From assembly GCA_948567375.1 (NCBI GenBank), contig OX419759.1, forward strand, positions 45,919,493 through 45,983,492: DNA of 64,000 bases, read 5' to 3'. The notes under the pieces are model-generated. The model saw nothing but the letters and a program-made list of their open reading frames with translations. It was not told where the DNA came from and did no database searches. Made by a program: the position numbers and the translations under genes. This document shows, piece by piece, positions 1 to 13,620 of the stretch. Position 1 is the stretch's first letter. Each line of letters opens with the position of its first letter. Source of the stretch: Lunularia cruciata. Taxonomy: Eukaryota > Streptophyta > Marchantiopsida > Lunulariales > Lunulariaceae.

Positions 1-2280
1 AGGCCAGGTGCCTCCATTATTGACAAATCTGTCGATGATACAACAACAGAGTGTTGAGCATCATGATACCAGCACTACCCGTTGACTTATTCAGCGCCAT
101 TGAGTGAAAGAAACTCAAAGTATAAGTGCATATTATGTACACATCAACTGTACCGACAGAAGTCAATATAAAAATTGACGACATAGTACATCGACCCTGT
201 GATAACCCGGAGTGCATCAAAAATTTCATTCTTGTCCAGCGTGATAGTAGAGAAGCATATGGTCCTTACTTCGAGTCCTTCTGTTCATCCTTGCCGGACT
301 TCATAAAGGTCTTCTGCAAAACATCAAGACGATGAACGCAATAAGCTGATGGTCAAGGAGGTGTGGGATGCTTCATCAGTAGCGACTTTCCTCTTGTATG
401 ATACATTTAGTTTGGTACTAGGTATCCTTTTGTAGCACCATGGATTGGCCGGGGAAATGAAATGCGAGTTTCTACTCCGTTCTTCATGCCTCTTCTGATA
501 TTTCTTCAGTGGCCAGGTTATACATTAACCAGTACGCTCTCTCCTCTTCAGGGGCTGAGAAGAATTCCAACGAGGATTTATAACTCCAGATAGATGAATA
601 TCGTGAACTTACGAAGCGTTTGTGCCGGCTGGTTGGGGAGGGGGAGCAGGCCAGCGTCTGTGTATTCTATATTGCGACCAGAACTTCCGGTACTCTTATT
701 TATATCCTCGACCATTCCCCATTCCTACCATTTTCCGGAACCAGAGTTCGATATCGAGCTAAAAGATCCCTATTGTAGAGTCGTCCCCACGGGCTTAGAT
801 ATCAGTATTGTTGGAAACTTCAACACAAATAGAGCTACTGCCCCATTCTGTTGTGAACGTTATTTAATCGAGATACTGGTTAGACAAAGGGCATTACTAG
901 TCGTTTGGCAATGGAGATGGTAAGTAACCTCTAAAAGCATCATGTAGAAGCGTAACTAAGTAAGCATTATCCCTCAGCTTCTTCTAAACTCGACCGTCTC
1001 TCAGTTGATACTTTCATTCGGAAAAGGAAGTGCAAAAATCTCAGTGCGATAATAATTATCAAGCACCCTCACGAACTGATGGGAGAGCTTTGACGACTGC
1101 TGCAGCTAAGGGCCGATATCTGCGCATTGAGTTGTAAGATGAGAGAGAACTGTCGCTCTATGAAACACAAGAAAGAAAGCCATGATAGAACAAATTAGGT
1201 CGGAAGTTTCACATGAAAGGTCTCTGTCACTTTCACTGGGCCCTTTTCACCATTAGGTCCAGCGTAATATTCAAACAGAAAGGTACTATTCCCACTTTGG
1301 ACTCTAGTAACCCTTTCACGCAGGCAAACACCTGATCGGCTCTATCAAAGACGTACACATCAAGAAGATAAGTTCTGCGGGCAAGTTCGTGGGAGAAGAA
1401 AGCTTATGAGCTAAGACTGGCCAAAATTGTGCAACAGAAAATAAAATATGGCAGTCAACGCATGCTGATTATGAGTTGTTTGAATGTAATATGTGTGTTT
1501 GAGCGATTGCCAACACTGAATCCTCACAGAAATGAGCAACTCTTAGATCTCGAATTCAAATGAGTCACTCCGCGGCATATCTCACAGGCGTAAGATGGAA
1601 TAACTCGTCGCAGTTGATCATTCCGAGACTCAAGTACCCTACTATTCAGCGGAAGCCCGAAGTGAGGACCACAAAAGTAGACATGAGGTCCTCTGACTTG
1701 ACCTAGTTAACTGGGAAAGAATAATTTCAACTCCATATCTTGCTTATGGACCCAGTGATCTTCGCAGACTGTGTGTCGGAAATCAGACTCACTTCTAGGA
1801 AGACAAACAGAGTTCGTCAAAGCACCACCAAAATCGCTATCATTACCGTCATTCACACACCATGCACAAGACTCCGAAGACGAAATAAAATCTCAAAACA
1901 ATGAAGAAATAAGGCGGACAAATTCAAATATATTAAAAGACCAGGGACTCCAGTTATGCTACCATGACGACGAAAAGAAGAAAGTTCTCGTGAAGATTGA
2001 ACCAACCTCCCACAGCAACGAGGCAGTCGTCGTAGCAGCGAAGACTCCAACGACCATGATGATGGGGCCAGTGGCCAGACTCCACCTTGTTTGAATCATG
2101 TTGCAGCAATCGACGTCTTGTCTCCTATTAGCTCCTCGAAATCAACTGAAGACGATCGACGCTCTCTTGGACGCAAGATCCACTTGTCTGCTTTGTACTC
2201 TGGTCGCTTGTCTCTACGAACGAGATTTCCTTGAGGCTCTTCTCTTCGCCTGTTGTACAGAAAGCGAGGATCCAGATCTG
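1..2280. other. No recognisable gene
   Basis: Short open frames exist on both strands (for example 126-335, 594-923 and 1771-2094, +), but none shows a protein family I recognise and none joins into a longer frame by obvious splicing. The 1771-2094 frame is lysine- and serine-rich and could be one exon of an unknown gene. Composition is moderate in GC, unlike the AT-rich desert further right, so an unrecognised gene cannot be excluded. Confidence 0.4.
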
Positions 2281-2284
2281 AACT

Positions 2285-2500
2285 CACCGGCAGTCACTGT
2301 AACCGAGAGACCGGTCAAGAAGCCGGTCGATCAAACGCTGGTCTCATGGAAAAACCGGCAAAATCTGAACTTTTTGCAGGGCTTGTTCATTCGCTTCTGA
2401 TAGAAACCGGACTTCACCGGGCAGTAGCGTGATCCAAAGACCGGTCTAAACAGTCGCTCGACGGCTGGTAACCGGCAAAGGATGAATGTGTTCATTGGCT
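2285..2500. repeat. Two-unit CCGG-rich tandem repeat
   Basis: Eight CCGG tetramers lie within about 190 bp. The palindrome GACCGGTC occurs at 2309-2316 and 2439-2446, and each is followed by a related stretch leading to AACCGGCAAA. This suggests a diverged two-unit tandem duplication with a period near 130 bp. Whether it is a regulatory cluster or only a duplication cannot be told from the sequence. Confidence 0.5.
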
Positions 2501-5215
2501 TGAGCGATGAGACGAGTACCGTTCTCAGATTCGCTCAATAGACTTCGAAGTAGAAGAATGCCGCTACAAGGAAGTGCTATCTTTGGACTTTTAGCTTCCT
2601 GTTAAGTGCACTCATGCGTCCAAATCGCTTAGCATGTGCTTTCATGGTCTACTAGTTGGTTTCCGATGCTGTGTATGTAGTCGTAATAGCAAAGAATCCC
2701 ACGCTTATCTACCATCATTACAATCTTGATGTTTAAAATGTGTAAGAAAGAAGTTGACTAGAATCTTACCCTGGTGCTTACCACATTCCTGGTAAAAATA
2801 TTGTTGTTATCATCGTGGGTTTATAGGTATTCAATTTCTTGCACTATATTCCCGAGCTTTCCTGTAGACCCATCACTTTTTTAATAGACTCCATTTTTCA
2901 AGAGTTCTCAAATCCAATATGCGGTGCTGATGTGGACACCAATATGGCTACTGATATTGTGACTACGGGCGTTCTCAGTTCTTTTCACATGGTTGTGCTT
3001 GTCGTCTATGTTCACTCCTCAGCACAACTTCGGCATCATTGAGAGCAGCTCAATGTCTGAACGGTGAATTTGATAGTTCGTGAGCGTTAGACCTCCAGAC
3101 TTCAACATCATGCATTGGGTACACCTCCATCACGTCGTATGTGGTCTGGATGTCTCTTTTTACAGACAGTTACAGATTCAAAATCAAATCCCATTCATTC
3201 CAGACATTCTTTTCACGGAATAATTTTTTTGTGTGGAGTGTGCGCTGTGTGAAGGACACATGGCGACATGGGTGTTAGTTATGCGGACCTCCTTTGAAGC
3301 CAGATTCACATCGAAGTCAAACTCGGGAGGTATTTAACCGTACCGTCCAAAAGCACCGGCCGGAAAAGGAGGAAGGGGAAGTTGGACGTGACTTGCCGCT
3401 CTGCAGGAAGTGTCGGATTGATATGTGCCCCACTTCAATGCGTTTTCATGACCATGTGCATACCAATCGACTTGTTTGGCTAATCTTGAGCATCTTGTGA
3501 CGTTTAGAATGCTCAATGTTAGGATACTAAACTCCATTATCAACAGATGATCACGACTGCTATTTATCTAAAGTAAACATTAGGAACCGTCCCGAAAGAA
3601 GAATTGGAGAATTCAAAGACAACACAAATTTGGGAAGGTTCTCTTCTCACGATTTATACGTACGACGTAGACGTACGAGTACTGTACGGTGGGACTCTTG
3701 GATATCATTTCTTGACTGAGGCAGTGTGACAGACATTCGATCCACCATGTATCACGATTTGCGTACTTGGCGGCAAATTTATAGCCCCTAGCCCGTCTGC
3801 GTCGAGCGGATCTTACAAGCTTCACAAAAGAGCCATTGCGTTTTAGGGAACATGAACTTCCCAAATGGGTTAACTCGAGGAGTCAGTTCTAACAATTGGC
3901 TTTCAAGGAGTAGGAAAACCTTGTTGAACAGACTATTTCCTTTGTTTCCAGTAAAGGAACTACTTGACATGTCTGCCCTGCGCTGAAGTGCATTCGGCGG
4001 ATTACAATGGTCGCAAACTACATCTCAAAATTCTGTAGAGCTCCGACTGTCTTGCTGCTGCTACACTATCAGCAGGGAGGCATGTCTTCCAGGTATATTT
4101 CATGTTACAACTTGCAATTCTGCTCCTTCCACGTCAACAGGAGATTTGTGAAACGGCATCTACAAAGGGTATTGTATGTAGGAGCCTTGTGCATCTTTAC
4201 TACTACTAGTTGAATTGCTGCAGACACATCTAAAGAGTTAACTGTAAACTCTTAAGTCCTATCTGAATGATGAAATCCGAGCATCCTCAAAAACCGTAGG
4301 TGGTTCTGGCGCATTTACATGAGAAGGAATTGTCCTTCCAATTTAACACGACGACACGGCACCAACCACGTCACTACCAAAAGTTGATCATAACACTTTT
4401 GATGGACTACCAGATTTGATTGCCTGGGAGAGACACCCACACATTGATTATTTATTTTTCAGGATATCGTCTAACCTAAACACCGGGAACATGCACGTCG
4501 GTGACGCAGTATGTCCCGAAATAATGCAACTAACATGGACCTGGTATGAATTACCAGAACTAAATGATTCAGTCTCGAGATTAATCTAAACACCAATCTC
4601 AGACAAAATTGTGTGTCCTAGAAACTAACCAGTGAAGCAAGTCTCCCAGAGCAGCAAATTCTCGTCTGCAATAAGGACACTTGTGTGTGAGCCACGGCAT
4701 TTTGGGATGGAAAAGCTATTCGAACCTCAACATTGTATGCTCAAAAGTCATATTTTGGGGCATCTTTTATTGCTTAAAGGTGACAATGAGAGCTTTGATT
4801 AATTGGGCGACTCCTAAGACTCCAACTTCGCAGAAAGCAGATCCTAAGTTCTTCTTCATAATCGTCTCAACGAATCTCGACAATAACTAAAGCTCCTAGG
4901 CATCAAAACCTTAGACGACCATCTCGTAATTCAAGCGCACATACCAAGATTCGTTAACATCACAAATTTAGCCACGTTTTACTTGAAGATAGCAGGCAGC
5001 GCATTATTCGAAACAAGTCAGCAGTATTCCAGAAGACGTTGACCGTAGTCTACGCATCCAGTTTAAACAAACTCTAGTCTTCTTTGGATTGCTCGGCTGC
5101 GAAAAAAATGATCAACCGGCTAGAGAGAGCAAATCGTAACATGACGCAACAAAAACACTATTTGTAGATGGATTTCATCTTCCACAAGAATCTGAAGACT
5201 ATGCTGGAGTATCTG
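2501..5215. other. Unassigned intergenic DNA
   Basis: I see no conserved protein domain, tRNA or clear repeat. Several 60-80-residue open frames occur on both strands, as expected by chance. A stretch near 4380-5270 contains short frames with a vaguely gag-like look, broken by stops, but nothing firm enough to call. Confidence 0.4.
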
Positions 5216-6600
5216 TTAACAACGTATTTGAGAAATGGGTGCTGTTCGAAGAACGGAGGATCCAGACCCACTGAGTAGGGAACCGGGAACGTGCATATGA
5301 AATGCAAGGATGACCGTAGGCAAATAAAATTGGGGTGAGTCTAAGCAAATTGAATTGAAGTGAATCAAAGCAAGGAACTTATTAAGTTAACATAAGCGTA
5401 AGTAATAGAAAGCAAGAACTGAAATTAATACATTTCATAAGTAGCACCTGCAGTGAACCGGTATACATCATGGAAGAAGAACAAAGAGAAAACAACAACA
5501 GATTAAGCATTTGAAAAAGCAAGTAAAGGAGAATCAGATGGCGAGTATGTCCAATCAAAGGGAAAAGGAGAAACATAGGAGCAAGTAGCTTAAGTGGAGG
5601 ATGGGTGGAGTGGAGTGAAGAGGGAGAGGAATGGATGGTAACCTTGGCTGGGTTGGAGCTAAGCGTGAGAAGCGAAGCGCAACAACATTTTTGAGATATG
5701 GAAGCAGAAGCGTGTTGGAAGAACGAGAGATCCAGAATCAAGTAAGTATGGAACCGAGAACGTGTATATGAAATGCATGCGTGACCGTATGCAAATACGA
5801 ATGAATTGAATCTAAGCAAATGGAATGTAAGTGAATCTAAAATTACGAAGATAAGCAGAAGTAAGGATGTAATTGATGCATAATAAGTAGCACCTGCAGA
5901 AAACTAGTATACATCATGCAAGAAGAATCAAGACACAACAGATTAAGCATCTCAAATTGAAAGCAGAGGACCATCAAACAGAGAAAAATCTAGCAAGGAT
6001 CAAAAGTTGCAGCTTTAGTTGCGGATGGGCAGAGTGGAGCTAAGAGTGAGAGGACTGGATATTAGAAGATGAAAGCGGAAGCCGTTAGATGAACGGGGGA
6101 TCTAGAACCCATTAAATGAGAGGACTGGATATGAGAGATGAGAACAGAAGCCGTTCGATGAACGGGGGATCTGGGACTCGATATGTGCATATGAAGTGTA
6201 TGTACAATGGCCTTGAAATGATCGAATTAACAGAAACTAACTGAAAGGAACATGCGGAAAGGAGATGAAAAGTAACATGCAGAACGGAATTAAATCAAAG
6301 CAACGACATCACAAATTGATCCGAAGCTAAAAGACCTGCAGAGAAACTGTTAACGAAAAGGATAATCAACGGATGGAGAGGAATGGAAATGAAGAGCAGC
6401 ACGATAGATCGAAGAGAGGTAAGCACCGACGTGAGAGAGGATTGAATATTGGTAGATGAGAGCAGAAGCCGTTCTAGGAACGGGTGATCCAGAACTCATT
6501 ATGTGCATATGACAGGTAATCAAGATATGCTCAATACGATAAATCTCTACAGTAGAATGCATCGAATGTAACCTCAAGCAAAGCTGCAGCATATCGAAAT
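5216..6600. repeat. Degenerate ~445-bp tandem array (about 3 units)
   Basis: Blocks recur in the same order. One runs from a GAAGAACG..GGATCCAGA segment into a GTGCATATGAAATGCA segment (starts near 5228, 5716, 6152 and 6461). The other is AGTAGCACCTGCAG followed by TATACATCATG (near 5440 and 5886, with a shorter form near 6329). The spacing is 440-490 bp. Inside the array a 70-bp piece beginning GAGAGGACTGGATAT is itself doubled (about 6049 and 6119). Open frames here, such as 5382-5819 on the minus strand, look like chance frames in repeat DNA. A reverse-oriented relative lies at 48355-48720. Confidence 0.7.
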
Positions 6601-7555
6601 CAACATTTATAGCTCTAAAGAACTAGCAAACAATGTGTATTGGGTACTGGCTAATCAACAGAATGCGAGAAATATAATACATTGGGCAATTGACCACCTA
6701 TAAGCACCGCGTGGACGAGGAAAATAATCGATAGTCTGGAGTCGGGCAAGAACGTTGGAGATCGAAAGTCAAAAATGAACCACTAAGCAGGAAAGAGCGA
6801 GTGAAATTAATTGGGAGTGAATAAGCTGAGGACGGGAGGAGTGGAGCAATGAGGGAGCGGATAGATGGAGTTTATTCTGAGACGTCTTGAAGAGCAACAG
6901 TGTAACGCAACAAGGATATTAGGAGACGAGAGTGAAGCGAAAGAGGACTGGATATAGTATATCGCAGCCAGCGCTATGGACGCTTGAGTACTGAAATGCA
7001 AAACAACTGAGGGAAGCAGAAGGTGGTCATATAAATCCCCACGAAAGCACATGCGACTTCATCAGTGCCTCACGCAGTGCCGAAGTAAATGAGCAAGTGT
7101 CAGTACCCCTTGTACCGAGTTTCTGTTCGAAAACTCATGAGTGCCAAGGCAAACCCGGTTGCTCCCCGAAGTGCCACACAACAGTAGTAAGAATGTTGAG
7201 GAAAAACAGTCTGTGTGTCGATCAGAAGTATTGCAGCTATCACCTATCGTGAAATGCTAGCATCTGGAAAAAAGTGTACGGAAAGGAGTAATCGCAACAA
7301 TCCTAGCCGCAGAATGAGAACAAGCCAAGAAAGAAACTGGATATTGTATATCGTAACATGCTCTATGAACGCAGAAGTCCTAACAGGTGTGCAACCTTCC
7401 TGTCTGAACAGCAAATGGTACCAATGTTGCCAATAGATATCCCCGCAATATCTTAGAGATGTCCACGATGACATACGCAGGGCAGAGGCGAACATAGATC
7501 TACATGTCCACAGATTGACTTACCTTCTTAAAAAATGTGAGCTGACTTAACAGTA
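6601..7555. other. Intergenic DNA with weak relatives of the 5.2-kb array
   Basis: Two segments, near 6930-6990 and 7325-7385, share a GGATAT.GTATATCG..CTATG.ACGC pattern and resemble the array to the left. They probably mark a more diverged extension of it. The right end of this stretch is the 3' flank of the minus-strand TrpRS gene. No gene is recognised. Confidence 0.45.
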
Positions 7556-10500
7556 TCAATCATACATGTGAGGCAAAGGTCGCACCGCCATGAAAGCATC
7601 GACCATCTGCAGCAGAGGGATACGGTTTAGACAATCTGGTATCCAAGACCTTGACAAACATCAAGAAAAGCATAGAATCCAAATCGAAAGACATGCAAAT
7701 ATTCCCCATAGCAACGTTGAATTGCAACAATCTCAAAAACAGCAGCGTTATAGATTCATCTTTGTTTCTTAATCAGAACCTGATCAGTTACTAACGCCCG
7801 CGCCTTTCGGTGACGCTCAACTATGGCAGTCAAGACCTCAATCAGCCGCTGCTTTACCACGCCAGTTAACATTTCTCCGGCACCATATTTCTGTACAACG
7901 AAGATCAGGTATAGTGCTCCCTCTTCATTAGTCTTCATATTGAAAAGGCCGTAACCATGCCGGTTAATATTTTGTTGATAGTTATCTCTTAATGAGGAGA
8001 CCATGGCTTTACACAGGGTAATGTTGAGCAAACCAACCTTTTTAATATTCTCAAGTTCGGCGTCGTCATCCAGGAAGAACGAGAGGTATTTCACAGGAAT
8101 GTCAACCTGTGCAGAACACCACAGAAAATCAGATATCGGTGTAGAACAGTCGGAAGTTCTCAAGTAGTCTGTGCTCCTCTCTTACAGGTCTACTTACTAT
8201 ACCCAGACATCAAAGCTACCAGTAGCTCGATTATCATAGCTTCTTGTGTCTGATACGGACCTCTAGATTGGCACCGTTTTTACGATGTTCTTCCATAGTA
8301 GCACCACCTCCGGAGAAGGCATATCTATTTATCTGCATGTAACAATCTTCACTGTCAACACCTTCTTCGTGTGACAAAGCACCGTCCACTATAAAAGTAC
8401 TTGAGGTATGATATCTCAAAATCTCTTGAATTGAGGCCGCTGACCGATGATTCTGATGCTAGGTACTGCAGCATATATCACACCTTGGTGTTAATTTCCT
8501 TAGGGGAATCCGTGACGTAGATTGCTGTCGATTTATCGCTGGCTGACATTTTGCCAGAATCACCCTGCAAAGCAGAGAATCAGTTCTTGAAAAGGAATTG
8601 CAAGTGAAGACTAGCAGAGAAAGTAACTTTCACGGAAGCATCAGAACTGCCCGTAAGCATAAACAGATGGAACTACTGGTAAAATTTCAAACTGACCTGA
8701 AGTGCTGGAAAGAAAAGTGATTCGATCAGGGCCGGCTTTAAAAACCCGATTCGGGGGGCAACATCTCTAGTCATTCTAAAATAAGGATCCTGGAAGTAAC
8801 GGGATATGGTCGTCAACAACTCTTGAGGTGGACTCTATGACATCAGTCTCGCGGATTTCATTATCACATTACTAGCTGAAACACATCTGACTACCTATAG
8901 CTATATGAATTCTTCCACAGTTTATCATGAAAAGAGAAGAACATCATAGTCCACCTCTTTAGACTAGAAAGCAAAAAAATTGGTATCAGCGGTTCTCTTT
9001 GAGACATTGGTACGTTCGTTTATTAGAGTTGAGATATGTTTGTTTATTTGATTAGGAAAGCTCGGAAGTTTAAGTAAGGCGTACAGCTTCAGACATATGG
9101 ACAAACCTGGTCAATTGCACACGGAATCAAACATCGAACGTCCTTCTTTTGACCAAATATATGAGGAAACGATGTCGGAAATGATGGCGCAGCCTGAAAG
9201 AGAGAGCACTGTTAGCTGAATGCTCGTATGTGAAACAAACAAAGCGCAGACTTGGTAAATATAAGGCCTTTGACTACGAAGTTGAAGATGAAAGAATACA
9301 CCCGAAAGAATTGACTAGTCTTACCTGAACAGGCGGGAAACTGACTTTACCGATGTGATCTTCTCCAACAAATCCAAAAATACCACGGACCTGGAGATCA
9401 TACAAGGATGAAACGACTGCCATCAACTTGGACTTTGCCGTGAAGACAAAGATGGCAGTTAAAGACTCCCTAAATGCTGTCACGGCATCAACTCTTTCCA
9501 AAAAGATCCAAACGGATGAGAGGGACAGGGATATCTTCCTGTATCAACAGGATTTTATGACTAAATCGGCTACGGCATGTACCAGGGACATCTTCCAGAC
9601 AACCTGAATCATCTATCAATTACTTATGGCTGCAAAACGACTTCGAACCGTGGGAAAGTCTTGCAGTGTGCTGAGGTGGATAGGTAACAAAGGTGTCCGC
9701 GAATAGGAGAGAGTAATTTAATCGGCTAGAAGGTGTTTGAGAAAGCAATCCACATATATTTGGGACGTTCAGTTTGAACTCATGCTACCTGATTGAGCGT
9801 CACACATTTTGCAATTCGAACCATGTTCTTGTAAAACTCCCTGTGAGTCGACATGGGAACAGGTTAGTTCCTCCAAATTGTGTTCTCTCCGACGGCCAAG
9901 GCCAACTAAAGTCTCCAATTTTGCTATTAGATGGGGAGGAGATCTCTCCAGACGTAATACAAGATGCACTAATGCCCAAATGTCTCATTCCTTCTATCCA
10001 GGGTCCAGAAAGGAACGCAAATAGAAAGTTAACATAGAATTTTAGCTACAGGTTTGTTCAGGAGCTGCTATCTAAAGACAGAAAGCAGATGTATAAATGA
10101 AGTAAATATCGGGTTCCAATAGATGACTTGGGGAATCATGCAGCTGAGTCCGCGATGTCAATGCGAGAAATTTTGAAAAGCTTAGCATTAAGGCAATAAG
10201 AGTGATACCCTCCAACATAGTCAAAATCAGAGAAGATAAAAGTGCGACTGACGTCGAAGCCACAGGCAATTATGTCCTTTGCATTTTCTCGCGCTAGGTG
10301 TTGACATCGCTCAACTGTCAAATCCTTCCACATACACTTTTCATCATCTGTAAGTTGTATCACAAGAGGTACTTTGAAAGCATCTTGTAAATACCTGCCA
10401 TAGACGCCAGTTACCAGGATCAACATCCAAGATCGAGTTGCATCCAAATAGAGCATGAACGCACGACATTGCATCCTGAAATTCTTCTTCATAATCTGCT

Positions 10501-11141
10501 ACATTGATACTTCAAAGACGTTACCAGGAAAGCCCATTGTGTCAGTAAGGAGGAACTTACTTCGTGAACAAAAAAGGAACTAAATGCCCCAGATGGAGGG
10601 CATCGGAAGAAGGTCCCCTCCCTGTGTATAAGTAAAATTTCTCTCCTTTCTCATATGCATCAAGGATCTTGTCGAACTCCCTATAGCGCACAAGAACAAC
10701 ACCGCCGGTTAAAGACAATGCACAGCATAAAATAAGGATAGCCGTGTGCATTCCCGGAACACGCATATATCAATTGCTGGGAAGGCTCAAGGTTTGTAAG
10801 TATCACCTACATATAGCCGTACAACTCAAGGTGAGCAAACAGATACTGACTGACCTGTGCGCGAAGAAAACACCTCGTCGAAGGAATGGATGGGCAGGTC
10901 TCCCAGTCAATCTTTCCACTCTGTCGATCAAAGCTTGATTCAATTTCTGGCATCCAAACTGGTCAATGAGCTTATCGTAGTCGATTTTTCCTCCCTCTTT
11001 CCCTGCGACCTCCCAAGGTGTCACAACCTGCTTAGATTCAGACTCCTGCGGAGCTCCAGTGGCAGAAATTTGCACATCCTTCGCAATTTCCCCTCCATTC
11101 ACACTCACCCCGCCGGTAGCAGCTCCCCCTGATTCTTCCAT
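7556..11141 (-). CDS. TrpRS: Cytosolic tryptophanyl-tRNA synthetase, 12 exons
   Basis: Charges tRNA-Trp with tryptophan (class I aminoacyl-tRNA synthetase) for cytosolic translation. Exons, in transcription order: 11141-10855, 10680-10561, 10394-10209, 9840-9789, 9390-9325, 9193-9107, 8789-8697, 8564-8484, 8332-8261, 8106-8038, 7890-7780, 7606-7556. All introns are GT-AG, 131-398 bp. The exons sum to 1,275 nt (424 aa plus stop) with every phase consistent. The eukaryotic TrpRS signature [13 protein letters not shown] sits at residues 116-128 (HIGH equivalent HLGH 125-128), followed by [43 protein letters not shown] and KMSAS at 302-306. The ~95-residue N-terminus is polar and short, lacks a targeting look, and suits a cytosolic form. 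Met at 11141 is the first ATG of the frame. The last exon encodes [16 protein letters not shown]. Without removal of the last intron the frame would end after VLIKKQR, a possible retained-intron variant. Confidence 0.97.
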
Positions 11142-11363
11142 GTCGAAATTCAACAATAGTAGGTTACCGGTTCCAATGAACCGGCTCTTGCACCCGATCT
11201 AAAATCTATCTTAAAGAAGCGTCCGGGAAAGAGCAAACATGTCCAAATCTTTCAGTATTCCAATGTCCGGCAGGATGAGGAAATGTGTACCCGGGTGCCT
11301 GATTATGGTGACAAATCCAGTTCAGTTCACTTCCTGATCTAATGCACAACAACGACACAAATA

Positions 11364-11372
11364 AAACCCTAA
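11364..11372 (+). promoter_or_regulatory. Telo-box upstream of TrpRS
   Basis: AAACCCTAA, within the wider string AAAACCCTAACCCTT (11363-11377), lies about 220 bp upstream of the TrpRS start codon. Telo-boxes are a known plant promoter element, frequent in genes for ribosomal proteins and other translation factors. The location and gene class fit. Function here is inferred, not shown. Confidence 0.55.
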
Positions 11373-11658
11373 CCCTTATTGAATGAATAGTTTCGGTAAA
11401 GACATTGCAGCGTTAGCTTCTATGAGAGACATCATATTATTGATCGCACTAGCCATATCATTTCCCAAACTGCATAATAGCATACGTAATGTGAAAGCAG
11501 AGGTCTTCCATAGACGAAACTACTACAAAAAGCATTTTGGCCAGAAGTATGACAATCTAATTCGCACCGACCCCTGCTGGTCGAGGAGTATGTCTTCTTA
11601 ATTGAGAATTTACCTTGAATAACAGATTCTCTATTTTCTTCGATGTTCAAGAGAAACT

Positions 11659-11771
11659 GCGACCGCGTAGACAACACGAAGCATGGAAGACCCATCAAGC
11701 CGTACAAGAGTGAGACAACATTGGGTAAATGGGCATGAGCCCAGTAGAGACCTGCTCCTATTGCATCTAAG
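11659..11771 (+). repeat. Dispersed R repeat, copy 1
   Basis: Begins GCGACCGCGTAGA and contains GGAAGACCCATCAAGCCGTA, GTGAGACAA, a GGGCATGAGCCCAGTAGA block and a tail CCTATTGCATCTAAGATA. Same order of blocks as the other copies listed at 14497, 34011, 38489, 39215, 40156, 41288, 50415 and 59916. Confidence 0.75.
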
Positions 11772-11849
11772 ATACAAAATCGACTTAACCAGGTCGTACA
11801 GTTCTCGATCAACGGGGTATCGAAGAAATATCGCTTACTGAGATTGTTT

Positions 11850-13620
11850 TTTTATGAAATACAAAATTTATTTCATTATATTATGTTATAATATAAAAAT
11901 AATAACGATATTTACTATATTTTTTGATATAATATATATGTATATTATTATAAACACTCTTTTTAAATATTTATATATTAAAATTTTATATAGATAATAA
12001 ATAATATTTCTAAAATTTTCCATATAAAGTTCTTATTCTTCTTTTTGTAAGTCCAGATCATCCTCATCCAGCCACATGAACCGAATTTATTAATCATCTC
12101 CAAACCAATCTGACCGGTTATGTAAATTGTTACAAATAATCAAGAAGAGAGACACTTATGGCTAAAATGTAATTGCTTGGCAAGAAGTGACCTCTTATAA
12201 TTCACTTTACATTGTGTTCAGGTTTGAAAATAATGATCATAGTTGGATTTAATATACTCTCTATAACTATACCTTTTATATTTAGTTTAGTAATACTTTA
12301 AATCATTCATTTACGAAGTTATATGTTATTAATATACTTTCTATAACTATATATTTTATTATTTAGTTTAGGAACATTCTAAATCATTCATTTACAAAAA
12401 TTATATATTTCCTCATCGAGAGAGGAACACCAGAGTTTACCTTCCTTAGACAGTTATTCCAAATATGTTTATTTAAACCTAGAAACAGAAGAAAAAAAAA
12501 ATTTATACTCTGTATATAATCATTTTGATGTATATTTCTTTCAAAGATTATAAAACTAATTAGCACAATTTAATTATTTATTACTTAGATTTGATAATTA
12601 TATTCTTGACATACTAACTATACAACCACAATTTTATTAAAATAAATGGAACGGTTGAACTTCAAAAGTATAAAGGGATTAATATAAATTTAACCAATCT
12701 AGTTTCCTTAAACTCACAATACTATTTATATTCTCTTAGAAACTATTGTGCATGACTAACATATGATGTGCTTCTATACATAATTTAAAAATTCATCATA
12801 TATATATAATATTTATAAACAAGGTATATATATCCTTCTTTAGAAATCATATTGAATAAAAGACTATAAATTGGAAAATTTCTCTTACCACGTTTATAAT
12901 TTTAAAGTAAAACCATGTTTATATCAGATTTTACATATAATCTCTTTGATTTTATTTTACACATATAATATTTTGAATTTAAATCTAGAACCTATGTTGA
13001 AGTATGAAATTTCAAGATAAGCTAAATTTCTATGTAAGTTATATATTTATTTATTTTTATTCTAAAACTATATTTTCAGAGAAAATATTCAAATTATCTC
13101 TATGTATAAAGGAATCGATTGACGATAACAGTCGATTTTGAACTCATCTAAAGTTCTATTTGAAAGCGCATATTTTCATAAAAATTATATTAGTTTAATA
13201 AAATCTTATTTTATGAATGAAAATTAACAAAAGCTAACGAGTAAAAACATGACAAAATCCTTATGATGTTTTCAATTCAATTCAATTCAAGTTATAAATA
13301 ACTCCATACCACCACTAATACATTGTCAAGAGTCTTATGTGTTTCTTTCAAAAGCTTCGAAGTACGATTATCAAGTGTGTGAGCAATGTTGTTCTTAGGT
13401 GTTCTTTGTATTTTTTATACATTTATGTGTTGAATAAATTTATATCTGTAATAAATGAGTTATATATCTTGATAGTACATTTTAGTTTTTGAAAATGATT
13501 TTGACAAATTTTTAGTTTTCAAATTAATATCTAGAAAATAAATCATACGGACTATACATTATTTCATATCCTGTAAAATAACATTGTACTTCTATTACAG
13601 CTATTTGACTACGGACACAA
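11850..13620. other. Very AT-rich block
   Basis: From about 11,850 the composition drops abruptly to long A/T runs with few G or C, and stays so to about 13,600. It includes an 80-bp two-copy tandem repeat (AATATACT..CTATAACTAT starting at 12251 and 12331). No gene or domain is seen. It may be an old, heavily mutated transposon block. Confidence 0.6.
12249..12410. repeat. Two-copy 80-bp tandem repeat
   Basis: AATATACTCTCTATAACTAT at 12251 and AATATACTTTCTATAACTAT at 12331. Both are followed by a TTTAGTTTAG stretch and then AAATCATTCATTTAC. The two units are diverged by substitutions and small indels. Confidence 0.7.

Noticed and set aside
4380-5270. Possible copia gag relic
   Set aside because: Only a few gag-like words, interrupted by stops, with no zinc knuckle or protease nearby. 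Insufficient to call.
5382-5819. 145-residue minus-strand open frame rich in Leu, Ser and Phe
   Set aside because: It lies wholly inside the degenerate tandem array and its composition follows the repeat. No domain seen.
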